49,255 nt of DNA, taken from contig JAPLNB010000383.1 of the NCBI GenBank assembly GCA_026693085.1, positions 1-49,255 of the forward strand. Reading direction: 5' to 3'. Source of the stretch: Planctomycetota bacterium (GTDB lineage: Bacteria; Planctomycetota; Phycisphaerae; Tepidisphaerales; Tepidisphaeraceae). Shown here piece after piece: positions 26,531-37,259 of this stretch; position 1 is the first letter of the stretch; each line of letters opens with the position of its first letter. Both the position numbers and the translations under genes were made by a program. The notes beneath the pieces are model-generated. The model worked only from the letters and a program-made list of their open reading frames with translations. It did not search any database and was not told where the DNA came from.

Positions 26531-29500
26531 ATGTTGCGAGGCCTGTGGAAACGGTCGTATACCACCGCACTGCGCGGAATATCGTCTAAGCCGCTCAGGA
26601 ATAGGAAGTTAGGACGATCTCCCGGGGGCACATCACATCTGATTGAGCCGATGGAATCGCGGCTGATGTTGGCGACGGACCCGGTGATTACGGAGTTCAT
26701 GGCCAATAACAAGCGGACGTTGAAGGATCGGTTTGGGGAATACTCGGATTGGATCGAGATTCACAATCCGCATGCATCGACGATAAACCTGGCGGGGTGG
26801 TACCTGACGGACAAGACCTCGGACCTGACGCAGTGGGAGTTTCCGGCGAAGACGATCGCGGGCGGGGATTACCTGGTGGTTTTTGCTTCCGGGCGGGATC
26901 TGAGGGTGGCGGGACAGGAACTGCACACCAACTTTCAACTGAGTGCGGATGGCGGATTTCTGGCCTTGGTCAAGCCCGATGCCACTACGATTGTATCGCA
27001 ATACGGCCCGGGGTACCCGCAGCAGGTGGCGGACATTTCGTATGGCGTGACAACAGGGGCGGCGACATCGAACGTTCTGGGCTTGGGTACGCCGGCGAGC
27101 GCGATGGTGCCGACGGTGGGCTTCAGCGGAGATTGGACTGATCGGACGTACAACGACAGCACCTGGCAGCACGGCACGACCGGCGTGGGGTTTGACGCGA
27201 CGACCGGCGAAGCGCCGCCGACAACGTCGTTGTTCTATGGGCAGTTCGGGACGGGGAACACGTGGAATCTGTATGAGGTGGTGCCGACCGCAAGCAGTTG
27301 GGCGAATGCATACAACAATGCACAGTCGAAGTTGCAGGAAGACGGGCAGGGCAATTACCGGCGTGGTCATCTGGTGACGATCGGCAACGCGGCGGAGAAC
27401 ACGTTTGTCCAGTCGATTCTCTCGGCGGATAGCTGGATCGGGTTCACGGATGATGCTGCGTATGGAACGACGGAGGGGAGCTTTGTCTGGGTGACGGGAG
27501 AAGCCACGAGCTATACAAAATGGGAAGGCGGACAGCCGAACAACACCAGCAGCGGGCAGACGCCCGCGAACTTCACAATCATCAAGAAAAGCAGCGCGGC
27601 GTGGGGGGATTTTGGGACGAATGCGACGTATGCGTCCGTGATCGAGTACGACCTGAATTTGGCGCAGACGCCGACGGACACGGCGATGCCGTATCGGTTC
27701 TCGGTCGTGGAGGCGTATGGCCCCAAGGCGCTGAACAACATTGATGATGCGGTGAACCTTCTGGCGACGGGCGGGGGGACGCGGTTCACGTATGCCCGGC
27801 CGGTGATCAATTACGTTAAGTCGGGGACGTCGGACGGACACTTCACGGGTGGGGCGAGTTTCAACGGGATCGGCACGACCGGGCAGAGCGAGAACTTTGC
27901 GGTGCAGGTGTCGGGGGTGCTGCGCATCCTGAATGCGGGGAAATACACGTTCGGGGTGAACAGTGACGACGGATTCAGCCTGACGATCGACGGCGCGACG
28001 TTCACGAGCCCATCCGGCTCGACGGGCACGACGGCAAGTGGGGACACGCTGGCGTTTGAGGGGAGCCGGTCGGCGAATGACTCGTTCGGCGTGGCAGATC
28101 TGAGCGCGGGTGAACATCGGATCGAGCTGACGTATTACCAGGGGGCAAGCGGGGCAGCGCTGGAGTTGTTCGCGGCCGCGGGGGAAAAGACCACCTTCGA
28201 CAGCACTTTCAAGCTGGTGGGCGATACCGGCGCCGGGGGGTTAAGCCTGGTGGGGATCAAGGACTCGATCGGGACCGGGATTCGCTCGACGATGTACAAC
28301 ACGAACACATCGGCGTATATCCGCGTGCCGTTCGAGGTGACGGATGTGACGGCGATACCGCAGTTGACGCTGCGGATGAAATACGACGACGGGTTTGTGG
28401 CGTACATCAACGGGCATGAAGTGGCGCGGAGCGACAGCGCGCCGGCGTCGCTGGCGTGGAATTCGAAGGCGGATTGGGAGGGCCTGGACAGCGAGGCGTT
28501 GATCGCGGAGGACTTTGACGTAACCAGCGCGATTCCGTTTTTGGTGAATGGGACAAACGTATTGGCGATTCAGGCATTGAACGTCGCGGCGAACGATCCG
28601 GACCTGTATGTGATGCCGACGCTGGAGGCGAAGTCGGCGCCGGTCGTTTCGATCGACGGTCGGTATTTTGTCGCGCCGACGCCGTGGAAGCTGAACAGCA
28701 CGGGGACGGTGGACCTGGGGCCGATCATCACGGATCTGACGCAGTTGCCGGTGGCGCCGGTGGACGCAGACAATGTGACGATCACGGCGAAGGTGCGCAA
28801 GGGGCTGAACGCGGTGAGCTCGGTGGCGTTGCACTACCGCGTGTTTGCCGTGACGAACGAGACGGAAGTGGACTTGCCGATGCTGGACGACGGCGCGCAC
28901 GGCGACGGGGCGGCGGGCGATGGGGTATATGCGGCGGTGATTCCATCGTCGGCGGGTTCGGCGGGGCAACTGGTGCGGTATTACATGACGGCGAACGACT
29001 CGGCAAGCCGCACATCGCGCCGGCCGTTGATTCCCGCGACGGACCCGGACCCGGCGGGCAAGCGGAAGTGGCCGGAGTATGAGGGGTACATGATCCCCGA
29101 CTCGGCGGTGACGAGCTCGATGCCGATCATCTACTGGTTTGTGAAGAACGCGAACGCGGCGAGTTATTCGCGGACGGGTACGCGCGGGTCGGTGTGGTAC
29201 AACGGCGAGTTCTACGACAATGTGTTCTTCCGCTCTCGGGGTGGATCGGCGACGGGCGGGACGAAGGTGCAGTTCAACCGGGGGTATCAATTCCGCTGGG
29301 ACCCCGACCAGCCGCGTATTGCCGATCTGGACCTGAATTTCAAGGGCGGGTTGGCGCCCGACGGGGCGTGGATTCGGCCGGTAATCACATTTGAGACGCT
29401 CCGCGATGCGGGTTGCCCTTCGTCGGTCAGCTATCCGTGGCGATTGCAGATCAACGGGCAATACGGCAGCGTGCGGATTTTCGTCGAGGAGCCGGAGGAG

Positions 29501-32500
29501 GGCTACCTGGAACGCGCCGGGCTCTACGCCGACGGAACGCTCTACAAGACGCCCAATTCCGACAACGGGCAGATCCCCAGCGCCACCTATTTTGAGAAGA
29601 AGAACCCGGACGACGCCAATTTCGCGGACTTGCAGGCATTTCTGGACGGAATTCACCAGAGCGATTTGACCGCCAAGCAGAATTTCGTGATTGATAACCT
29701 CGATATTCCCCGGTTTGTGGACTACCAGGTGGGCATCGTCCTGACCGAGTCGCTGGATGCGCCGCAGAAGAACTACTTCCTCTACCAGGACACCAACAAC
29801 CTCGACAATCCGAACGGCACGAATCTGTGGATGATCCTGCCCTGGGATGCGCATCTGACGTTTGGCAAGAGCTACGGGATTCCCGACTACCAGGCGAAGG
29901 ACCCGCAGGCGCATCCGTTCTTTGGCGACTCCTCGCATCCAAAAATCGACGGCTCCTACGCCTGGAACTACCTGATCGACGCGGCCCTCGACACGCCCGT
30001 GGTGAAGCAGATCTACCTGAGGCATCTGCGGACGGCGATGGACCAGTTGCTGCAGCCCAATGGGACGCCATATTCGCAGAGATACATGGAGAACCGGCTG
30101 GACGAACTCTACAACGTGCTGATGGGCGACGCGGCGTTCAAGGCGGAGGTCGGCGACCTCAAGACGGAATTTGACAATATCAAGGATCTCTACCTGACCA
30201 AGAAGCGAGACCACCTTTATATCGATCACAGCCAGAACACGAGCTATCCCGATTACGCGGGCATTCCCACGGCCCAGCCGGATCATCCGCAGATCAGTTT
30301 TGGCGCGTACGAGTACAACCCGGCGTCGAAGAACCAGGATCAGGAGTACATCGAGCTGCGGAACCCGAACAACTATGCCGTTGACATTTCGGATTGGCAT
30401 TTGGACCGCGGGGTGGATTATCACTTCCCGAAGGGGACGGTGATCCCGGCGAACACTTCGATTTACCTGTCGCCGAACCTGGTGCAGTTCAAGGCGAGGA
30501 CGACGGGGCCGAAGGGTGGGCAGGGACTGTTGGTGACGGGGCCGTATAAGAACCACCTGTCGGCGCGGGGCGAGACGGTGCGGCTGCTGGACGCGTCGCA
30601 CACGCCCGTCACGTGGTTCAGCTATGCGCCCACGCCCAGCGCCGCGCAGAATGCGTTGCGGGTGACGGAGGTGATGTACAACCCGGCGGCAGATCCGACG
30701 AAGACGTTCCCGGACAATGAGGACTTTGAGTTCATTGAACTGCAGAACATCTCGAACCAGACGCTCAACCTCAATGGTGTGAGATTCACGGCGGGGATCG
30801 ATTTCACGTTCGGGAGTGTGGATTTGCCGGCACATCAGTACATCGTGGTGGTGCGGAACCGGGCGGCGTTTGAGTCCCGGTATGGGGCGGGGACGGCGAG
30901 TATTGCCGGGGAATATGGACTGTCGGCCAAGACAAGTCTGGACAACGGCGGGGACCGAATCCAAATCGTGGATGCGAATGGCGAGGTGATTCAGGACTTC
31001 ACATACGATCCGAATTGGCAATGGAGCACGAACGGGCTGGGGCGGTCGCTGGTGGTTAAAGATGCGCCCGGAGACTTGGGGAATTGGGGCCTGGCGGCGG
31101 GCTGGCGGCCGAGCGCGTTCAACGACGGATCGCCGGGCGCGGCGGACCCGGAGGCGAGCCTTGCGGCGCCGACGGTGAACATCATGCACCTGGAGCCGGA
31201 GACTCGGCCGAGCGCGGTGGACTCGATGACGATCGTCTTCAGCGAGGCGGTGACGGGCTTGGATTTGTCGGATCTGAAACTGACGCGGGACGGGGCAACG
31301 ACGGACCTGCTGACGGGCTCGCACACGCTGACGAAGACCGACGCCGTCACCTGGGTGTTGGGCGGGTTGGGTGGCATTACGGCGGCGTCGGGGCAGTATC
31401 TGCTCACGCTGACGCCGCAGGGGTCGGGCATCGTCGATCTGGATAGCAATGCGCTGGCCGCAGGGGATGATGAAGGATTCACGGTTGACCCGGGCGTGCC
31501 GACGGGGAGCATTAGCCCGGCGGTGCCGGACCCGCGCACAACCCCGGTAAACGCAATTACGTTCACGTTCAGCAAGGCGGTGGTTGGCTTTGATCTGGGC
31601 GATCTGCGGCTGACGCGGGATGGGGTGGAGTTGTTGCTCACGGCAAGCCAGACGCTAACGAGCGGCAATGGCGGCGTGACATGGGTGCTGGGCGGGCTGA
31701 CGTCGCTGACGACCGCGAATGCGACCTATGAATTGACGTTGGACCCCGATAACTCGGGGATTCTCGATGCGGCGACGGGCACGAAGCACTTGGCTGGGAA
31801 GGCGGTCGAAAGCTTCAAGGTGGGCGTTGCGCTGCCGACGGTGCGCATTACGGCGGCGACACCCGATCCTCGCAACACTCCCGTCGCCAAGATCACGATC
31901 GTGTTCAGCAAGCAGATAACGAATTTCACCGTATCCAATCTATCGCTTGTACGGGATACAACGAGCATTCTCCTTTCGTCGGCGACGCTGTCCCAAGGGG
32001 CCGATACTGTCACCTGGACGCTGGCGAACCTGAGCTCGCTCACGGACGCCGACGGCCAATACACCTTCACGCTGAATCCGGCGGGGATCACCGACACTGT
32101 CGGGACGCCGCTGGCCGCTGGCGCCAGTGAGAGCTTTGAGATCGACAAGGTCCGCCCGACGATGACCATCTCGGCGGTGACGCCGGACCCGCGCAATACG
32201 TCGGTCCCGTTCATGACGATCACGTTCAGCGAGCCGGTGCAGGACTTCACCCGGGCTACGCTGTCGCTGACGCGTGACGGCGTTGAGATTAGCGGCGGTT
32301 CACTGAACAGCACCGACAACATCACCTTCAAGCTCGCTGGGCTTGGCGCGGTGACCGCCCTCGAAGGCAAGTACACGCTGACCATGCCGAGCATCGGCGA
32401 GATCATTGACTCGGCTGGCAACGCGCTGATCAGCGGTTCGACCGAGACGTTCACGGTGGACAAGACCGCGCCAACGGTGAGTATGACCCCGGTGAATTCC

Positions 32501-33907
32501 GACCCGCACCATGGGCCGGTGGCATATATCGACATCGTCTTCAGCGAGCCCGTCGTCGGCTTCGACATTTCGGACCTGGAACTGGCTCGCGATGGAGGGG
32601 CGAATCTGCTCAGCGGGCAGAATGCGCTCGCCGTGATCGATCAGCAAACCTGCCGCCTGAGCACCACCAACGTCACGAAGATGCTCGGCAGCTACGAGCT
32701 GCGGCTGAAATCCAGCGGAAACGGCATCACGGATCGCGCGGGCAACCCACTGGCCGGCGGGGCGAGCGAGAGCTTCGTGATGGACACCATCACGGGCAAT
32801 GGTGACTACATCGGCCTGATCCGCGATGTGGACGACCCGAAACTGCTGCGAGTGTATGGTGGCCCGGAGCCAAGCTATACGGTGTTGTTTGAGTCGCTGC
32901 CGCAGATACAGATCCTGGCGGACCGGCGGTATCCGGCCAATCTGCTGGCGCTCAATTTCGCGAACGGCAACATGCTGCCTGCGGCGGGCCTGCGGTTTGA
33001 CGGAGAGTCGCCGGCATCCAAGGGGCATATGCTGATCCTTGGCTCCGGCAATGCAGATGTGATTACGGTATCGCCGGGGCTGATGACATTCGGCGGAGTT
33101 CCGATTGAGTTCGTCAACGTGGCCGCCATCAGCATCGACACCGCGGCGGGCGCTGGCGCGGTTACGGTGCGCGGAAGCCTGCCCACGCCGGTCACGGTCA
33201 GCGGCGACGGCGAGGATGCGGTCACCGTGGACGACGCATCGGTGGTGTTCGACACCAGCAGGCGGATCGGAAGCCTCACGCTGACGAACGGCGGGCGACT
33301 GTCGCTGGCCCATGCCATCAGCTTCCTCCACACCCGGTCGCTTTCGCTATCCAATGGCGGCACACTCGATCTGAACGGCGGCGATCTGATTGTTCAGACC
33401 GATGGAACGCAGACGGATGCGGTACTCGCTCAAGTGAATTCCTGGGTCCAGTCCGGACGGAGCAACGGTTGGCAGGGCACGGGCATCACCAGCAGCATGG
33501 CCAAGGCCACGAGCATGACGACGCTGGCGGTGATGCTGAACAGCTCGGCGGACGCGACAGGGCCGATCTATGCGGAGTTCGACGGGCAGAGCGTGGACGC
33601 CAATGCAATCCTCGTCAAATACACCTGGGACGGCGACGCGAATCTCGACGGATTGCTCAACGCGGACGATTATTTCCTGGTGGATTCGGGGTACATCACT
33701 CAGGCGAAAGACTATGCGAACGGTGATTTCAACTATGATGGCGTGATCAATGCGGATGATTATTTCCTGATTGATTCGGCGTTCATCGGGCAGACCTCGC
33801 AGATGGCGGCGGGTGGCCCGGATGTGATTACGGCAACTACGCAGCCACGGAAGGCGGAGGTGGAGGGCATTCTGGCGGAGTTGTTTTCGACGGAGCCCGT
33901 GGTTTGA
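26531..33907 (+). CDS. Giant mosaic surface protein (LTD, lectin, PA14, CotH, Ig repeats, dockerin)
   Basis: 2458 residues with GAGGAGGG just before the ATG. Order of parts, approximate residues: LEPR-XLL-like IEPMESRLMLA (about 38-48); lamin-tail domain (50-160, FGEYSDWIEIHNP); C-type lectin-like domain (235-377, SWIGFTDD and TKWEGGQPNN); PA14-like domain (425-557, SDDGFSLTIDG); a second carbohydrate-binding-like sandwich (585-690); CotH domain (about 880-1225, LPWDAHLTFG); two more lamin-tail domains (1257-1370, 1376-1540); five Ig-like repeats of about 105 residues, each with an I.FS..V..F...L.L.RDG core (1547-2087); a beta-rich spacer; and two dockerin-like calcium loops (DANLDGLLNADDYF, DFNYDGVINADDYF) at about 2370-2425. 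Exported, probably bound to a surface or matrix. The second Asp of the CotH WDxD is His. Confidence 0.9.
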   Translation: MLRGLWKRSYTTALRGISSKPLRNRKLGRSPGGTSHLIEPMESRLMLATDPVITEFMANNKRTLKDRFGEYSDWIEIHNPHASTINLAGWYLTDKTSDLTQWEFPAKTIAGGDYLVVFASGRDLRVAGQELHTNFQLSADGGFLALVKPDATTIVSQYGPGYPQQVADISYGVTTGAATSNVLGLGTPASAMVPTVGFSGDWTDRTYNDSTWQHGTTGVGFDATTGEAPPTTSLFYGQFGTGNTWNLYEVVPTASSWANAYNNAQSKLQEDGQGNYRRGHLVTIGNAAENTFVQSILSADSWIGFTDDAAYGTTEGSFVWVTGEATSYTKWEGGQPNNTSSGQTPANFTIIKKSSAAWGDFGTNATYASVIEYDLNLAQTPTDTAMPYRFSVVEAYGPKALNNIDDAVNLLATGGGTRFTYARPVINYVKSGTSDGHFTGGASFNGIGTTGQSENFAVQVSGVLRILNAGKYTFGVNSDDGFSLTIDGATFTSPSGSTGTTASGDTLAFEGSRSANDSFGVADLSAGEHRIELTYYQGASGAALELFAAAGEKTTFDSTFKLVGDTGAGGLSLVGIKDSIGTGIRSTMYNTNTSAYIRVPFEVTDVTAIPQLTLRMKYDDGFVAYINGHEVARSDSAPASLAWNSKADWEGLDSEALIAEDFDVTSAIPFLVNGTNVLAIQALNVAANDPDLYVMPTLEAKSAPVVSIDGRYFVAPTPWKLNSTGTVDLGPIITDLTQLPVAPVDADNVTITAKVRKGLNAVSSVALHYRVFAVTNETEVDLPMLDDGAHGDGAAGDGVYAAVIPSSAGSAGQLVRYYMTANDSASRTSRRPLIPATDPDPAGKRKWPEYEGYMIPDSAVTSSMPIIYWFVKNANAASYSRTGTRGSVWYNGEFYDNVFFRSRGGSATGGTKVQFNRGYQFRWDPDQPRIADLDLNFKGGLAPDGAWIRPVITFETLRDAGCPSSVSYPWRLQINGQYGSVRIFVEEPEEGYLERAGLYADGTLYKTPNSDNGQIPSATYFEKKNPDDANFADLQAFLDGIHQSDLTAKQNFVIDNLDIPRFVDYQVGIVLTESLDAPQKNYFLYQDTNNLDNPNGTNLWMILPWDAHLTFGKSYGIPDYQAKDPQAHPFFGDSSHPKIDGSYAWNYLIDAALDTPVVKQIYLRHLRTAMDQLLQPNGTPYSQRYMENRLDELYNVLMGDAAFKAEVGDLKTEFDNIKDLYLTKKRDHLYIDHSQNTSYPDYAGIPTAQPDHPQISFGAYEYNPASKNQDQEYIELRNPNNYAVDISDWHLDRGVDYHFPKGTVIPANTSIYLSPNLVQFKARTTGPKGGQGLLVTGPYKNHLSARGETVRLLDASHTPVTWFSYAPTPSAAQNALRVTEVMYNPAADPTKTFPDNEDFEFIELQNISNQTLNLNGVRFTAGIDFTFGSVDLPAHQYIVVVRNRAAFESRYGAGTASIAGEYGLSAKTSLDNGGDRIQIVDANGEVIQDFTYDPNWQWSTNGLGRSLVVKDAPGDLGNWGLAAGWRPSAFNDGSPGAADPEASLAAPTVNIMHLEPETRPSAVDSMTIVFSEAVTGLDLSDLKLTRDGATTDLLTGSHTLTKTDAVTWVLGGLGGITAASGQYLLTLTPQGSGIVDLDSNALAAGDDEGFTVDPGVPTGSISPAVPDPRTTPVNAITFTFSKAVVGFDLGDLRLTRDGVELLLTASQTLTSGNGGVTWVLGGLTSLTTANATYELTLDPDNSGILDAATGTKHLAGKAVESFKVGVALPTVRITAATPDPRNTPVAKITIVFSKQITNFTVSNLSLVRDTTSILLSSATLSQGADTVTWTLANLSSLTDADGQYTFTLNPAGITDTVGTPLAAGASESFEIDKVRPTMTISAVTPDPRNTSVPFMTITFSEPVQDFTRATLSLTRDGVEISGGSLNSTDNITFKLAGLGAVTALEGKYTLTMPSIGEIIDSAGNALISGSTETFTVDKTAPTVSMTPVNSDPHHGPVAYIDIVFSEPVVGFDISDLELARDGGANLLSGQNALAVIDQQTCRLSTTNVTKMLGSYELRLKSSGNGITDRAGNPLAGGASESFVMDTITGNGDYIGLIRDVDDPKLLRVYGGPEPSYTVLFESLPQIQILADRRYPANLLALNFANGNMLPAAGLRFDGESPASKGHMLILGSGNADVITVSPGLMTFGGVPIEFVNVAAISIDTAAGAGAVTVRGSLPTPVTVSGDGEDAVTVDDASVVFDTSRRIGSLTLTNGGRLSLAHAISFLHTRSLSLSNGGTLDLNGGDLIVQTDGTQTDAVLAQVNSWVQSGRSNGWQGTGITSSMAKATSMTTLAVMLNSSADATGPIYAEFDGQSVDANAILVKYTWDGDANLDGLLNADDYFLVDSGYITQAKDYANGDFNYDGVINADDYFLIDSAFIGQTSQMAAGGPDVITATTQPRKAEVEGILAELFSTEPVV

Positions 33908-33929
33908 GCCGTAAGAGACGCGCAGTGGC

Positions 33930-36677
33930 TTATTGGCGGTCGCCGGCGGACGCGCCCGCGACGCCACGGGTGGAGCGAAGGACGTAGTCGGGCCAGAGGG
34001 GGCAATTCAGGTCGATCCAGCACTTGATTCGGCGTTTCTCTTCGACGGTGAGCTTGACGTCGTAATGGCCCGCATCGAGCAGAGGCCAGAGTCGGCTTTT
34101 GAGGGTGCCGAAAGTTGCTGGGTTGGCTCGTTGGTGCTCCTGGCCCCACTGGCAATCGAAATAATGGACCAAGCCTTGCTCGATGAGGGTGCGGTATGAG
34201 GCGGCGACCTTTTCGGCGTCGGGCGTGGCGGTGAGATTGATCTTTCGCTTGTCAGAGGCGTCGTGGCATCGGATGCACTTGGCATCCCAGACGGGCTGGA
34301 CGACCTTTTCGTAAGCGAACGGGCCTGCGCCCCAGGGGGGCGGTTCGAGCCGGCTGGGCTCGCGTTGGAGCGCTTTGGGGCGGTCGCCGATCGGGGCGGC
34401 GGATGCGCGGTCCTCGTGGCAGCCGATGCAGCCGCGGCGTTCGCCGGGCTGAAGTTGAACGACGCTGCGCATGCGTTGCAGTTCGTTGTAGTCCTTGTCG
34501 AGCACCTGGAAATAGAGCACCTTCCCGGCGGGGGCATGGAACGATGCGGAGCCGTCGGATTCGACGGGTGCCGTGCCAAGGTCGGACTTCGCGACGTACG
34601 TTGGCCAGCCGTGAGGACCGGCGACGACGTGGGTGGGGGTGGCGTAGAAGTCCATGAACGGCTCGTGATCCTTCTGATACTCGCCGTTGGCGAGGCGTTT
34701 GAGTTCGGATTGCACCTCCTGGCAGACGCGAATGTGCTTGACGGAGCCGCGCTGGACGGCGGGCTCGAGGCCGCGGTAGACGTCGGCGACGTAGAACAGG
34801 CCGGTGGCGTCGGCGATGTCGGCAATGCGGTCGGTGGTGCCAATGACAGGCGGCCGCGGCACGGCGCGGAAGGGCGTGGGGCACATGCTGCCGATGGCGG
34901 GGTCGAGGTAAAGCAGTTCGCGATTGCCGAAGCGGTCGATGATGTAGAGGCCGAAGCGGTCGTCGGGCGCGTGGCTGGCGACCATGTAGTCGCGGCTGAT
35001 GGGAATCGGATCGCGGAAGCACTCGCGGGTGGCCCAGACCATGTGGAACTGCGGCGGCGAGTCGGGAGTGATGTTGGTGACCAGGGCGGCATCGAAGCGG
35101 CCTTTGGCGGCGTTGATGATGGCGATGGGACCGTTCAGGTCGCCGCCGTGCGATATGAGGGTCGCACAGAGCTCGTTGCTGCCGGGGATTTCGCGCCCAT
35201 TGACGTAGCAGAATCTAGTGTTGTTGCCGAAGATCAGTTCGGGGGCAGTGCCATCGGGGCGAATGGCCCAGAGCGTATGGCCGAAATCGGCGCCTTTGTC
35301 GAGATATTCGGATCGCGTCCAGAGGATACGGCCGTCGTTCATGACGGAGGGCGCCCATTCGCTGAGATTGGCATAGGAAAGGGCGCGGATGTTTCCGCCA
35401 TGGGCCTCCCTGCGGAAGAGGGTGAAGGCTTGGGGTCGCCAGCAGAGGAAACGAACCTTGCAGCGGGTGGACATGAACGCCAGGCCGCCATCCGGCAGCG
35501 GGCACGGGTAGAAATCGTGGAATGGGCCGTCGGTGATCTGGCGGAGGGCGCTGCCGTCTGCGGCCATGGTCATGAGGTGGTAGTAGTCGCTCTTGGAAGT
35601 TTGGTAGGCGAAGCAGATGCGGCTGAGGTCGAAATCGACGGTGACATCGCGCGCGACGCCGTTGCGGGAATCAAAAAGCTGGACGAGTTTTGGGGCCCTT
35701 GCGTCCAGTCGGCCATTGGGGCGGGCGAATTCGAGGACGAAGACACCGCCGCCGGGGGGGCCTTGGGCATCGAGCAGGTCGCTGTAGTTGTGGGAAGGGA
35801 CAAAGGGGTGGCGTTTGACGAAAAGGAGCTTCTGGATGGCAGCGAGGTCGGGATCGCGCAGGAGGAGGCGGCGTTTGGCAAGGCGAGCCTTCCAGAACGT
35901 GTCCCATTCGAGATTGCGGTCGCCGCGGCCGGATTGGCGAACGGCCTCGTGAGCCTGGCGGATGTGGGCCAGCTCATTTCGCTCGGTCGAGACGTCCAAA
36001 CCCTTGCCGGCGAGGCGATCGACGACCCCTTGCATCAGCGTAAGAACGCGATCGGTGGAATCGATCGCTTGGAGCTTGGCGAAGGAACGTTCCTCGCAAG
36101 TGAATGCGTAGCGGAGCAGTTGGTCGTCGGAGACCGGGCCGGTCGGCGGCAATCGATTGACGACAGCAGTCACCGGGCGGGGCTCGATCTCGGCAACAGT
36201 CTGCCAGGAGCGCCCATCGACCGACAGTTGCACTTCGAGCGAGATGGGAAGACGGTCTTTGAATCGGCCTTGGCGGTCGCGGGAGAAAACAACCTTGGCG
36301 ACGGAGGCTGGCCGGGGCAGTTCGATCTGGGCCCATTCCTCGGCGGCCCCGCCGGCGATCCAGGAATGGCTGTTCCCGTAGAGGCCGTCGTTGAGGTGCG
36401 AAATCTGGTGGATGGCGTAGCCGGGCAGGCAGGAAGAGGCGGCCGCCCTTGCGCCTGAACTGGCCAGAGCGAGGTTGGCGTTGCCGTCGGCGGCGTAGAC
36501 TTCGAGTTCATCGATGCAGGGCTGATTGGCGTTGCTGGCGTAGATGACCAAGCGGATGAAGCGAGCATCGGTGGGCGTGAAGGTCAGCGCGTTGGGCTTG
36601 TCGGGATAGACGGGCACGGCGGCGGCAACACTGGCCAAGACCAGCAATGGGAACAAAGCGAAAACGAGCCTGATCAT
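33930..36677 (-). CDS. Secreted discoidin/beta-propeller/diheme protein (HzsA-related type)
   Basis: 915 residues from the ATG at 36677, which has GGAG eight bases upstream and starts a clear signal peptide (IRLVFALFPLLVLASVAAA). An F5/8 type C-like sandwich comes first (about 25-150: FIRLVIYASNANQPCIDELEVY and IELPRPASVAKVVFSRD). Then follows a propeller-like middle (FYPCPLPDGGLAFMSTRC and repeated blade signatures). The C-terminal third holds two heme motifs, CIGCH and CIRCH, with a further conserved end (WIDLNCPLWPDY). This layout is common in planctomycete secreted proteins annotated as HzsA-related; there is no reason to assume hydrazine synthesis here. Convergent with the giant gene, 22 bp between stops. 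Confidence 0.75.
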   Translation of the reverse strand: MIRLVFALFPLLVLASVAAAVPVYPDKPNALTFTPTDARFIRLVIYASNANQPCIDELEVYAADGNANLALASSGARAAASSCLPGYAIHQISHLNDGLYGNSHSWIAGGAAEEWAQIELPRPASVAKVVFSRDRQGRFKDRLPISLEVQLSVDGRSWQTVAEIEPRPVTAVVNRLPPTGPVSDDQLLRYAFTCEERSFAKLQAIDSTDRVLTLMQGVVDRLAGKGLDVSTERNELAHIRQAHEAVRQSGRGDRNLEWDTFWKARLAKRRLLLRDPDLAAIQKLLFVKRHPFVPSHNYSDLLDAQGPPGGGVFVLEFARPNGRLDARAPKLVQLFDSRNGVARDVTVDFDLSRICFAYQTSKSDYYHLMTMAADGSALRQITDGPFHDFYPCPLPDGGLAFMSTRCKVRFLCWRPQAFTLFRREAHGGNIRALSYANLSEWAPSVMNDGRILWTRSEYLDKGADFGHTLWAIRPDGTAPELIFGNNTRFCYVNGREIPGSNELCATLISHGGDLNGPIAIINAAKGRFDAALVTNITPDSPPQFHMVWATRECFRDPIPISRDYMVASHAPDDRFGLYIIDRFGNRELLYLDPAIGSMCPTPFRAVPRPPVIGTTDRIADIADATGLFYVADVYRGLEPAVQRGSVKHIRVCQEVQSELKRLANGEYQKDHEPFMDFYATPTHVVAGPHGWPTYVAKSDLGTAPVESDGSASFHAPAGKVLYFQVLDKDYNELQRMRSVVQLQPGERRGCIGCHEDRASAAPIGDRPKALQREPSRLEPPPWGAGPFAYEKVVQPVWDAKCIRCHDASDKRKINLTATPDAEKVAASYRTLIEQGLVHYFDCQWGQEHQRANPATFGTLKSRLWPLLDAGHYDVKLTVEEKRRIKCWIDLNCPLWPDYVLRSTRGVAGASAGDRQ

Positions 36678-36919
36678 GATGATGCTCCGAAGCATCCCCC
36701 GCGGCACATGGGAAAGATTATGCAAGTCATGCGGCTGTAAGTCCAGAGTATTCTGGTGGCGGAGAGAAGGGGGCAGAACGCCGCGTATCGACGACCGGTA
36801 GTCGTGGCGGCCAGTCGAAGAACACCTGTGCTCTGCAATGCGGGCTGAATTGGCGGGTATTAGAAACTGTCTCACAACACCCTTTCCGGACGATATTGAT
36901 CCGCAGCATGTCATCGCCG

Positions 36920-37007
36920 CCGTGAAAATGTATTGAATCAGCCGGTTTGAAAATGAATGAGCTGGCCGGCGGGAATGTGCATGGGTAGCGGGAGTGGTCA
37001 GGGCCGC
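36920..37007. mobile_element. IS21-type end sequence remnant
   Basis: The sequence beyond the istB remnant contains gaatcagccggtttgaaa followed by gaatgagctggccgg, an imperfect direct repeat like those at the ends of IS21-family elements. With the istB fragment it marks one end of a mostly deleted element. The rest of 36678-36919 shows no gene. Confidence 0.4.
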
Positions 37008-37259
37008 TCAGGGCTCGACGCGGTCCTTCATGTGATAGCTCTTGCCCTCGATGACGATGGTCTTGGCGTGCTGCAGGATGCGGTCCAGAATCGCGGAGGT
37101 GAGCGTGGCGTCGTTGTTGAAGATGCTCGGCCAGTGCTTAAAGACCTTGTTGGTGGCCAGGACGATCGAGCCACATTCGTAGCGTTGGCTGAGGATCTGA
37201 GAAAGCAGGTCGGCGCCGCGTTTGTCAATGGGGAGATAACCGGCCTCGGCACGGACGAT
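37008..37259 (-). pseudogene. istB: IS21 istB ATPase C-terminal remnant
   Basis: About 83 residues matching the C-terminal third of IstB, the helper ATPase of IS21 transposition: AEAGYLPIDKRGADLL, SQRYECGSIVLATNK, IFNNDATLTSAILDRILQHA and IEGKSYHMKD. The Walker A part and the istA gene are missing. The fragment is fused in frame to an unrelated membrane protein start (37260-37481), so the hybrid frame is not an IS protein as a whole. Confidence 0.85.

Noticed and set aside
26633..28117. 494-codon minus-strand open frame
   Set aside because: Also antisense to the giant gene and Arg/Pro-rich, a product of GC-rich codon bias.
28241..31324. 1027-codon minus-strand open frame
   Set aside because: Antisense shadow of the giant surface gene; Arg/His/Val-rich with no domain, while the plus-strand protein has clear domains throughout.
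34263..36458. 731-codon plus-strand open frame
   Set aside because: Antisense to the discoidin/diheme protein, whose signal peptide, domains and heme motifs fix the coding strand.
33930..36677. Hydrazine synthase and an anammox lifestyle
   Set aside because: The match is only to the broad HzsA-related architecture; no other hydrazine or anammox genes are present.
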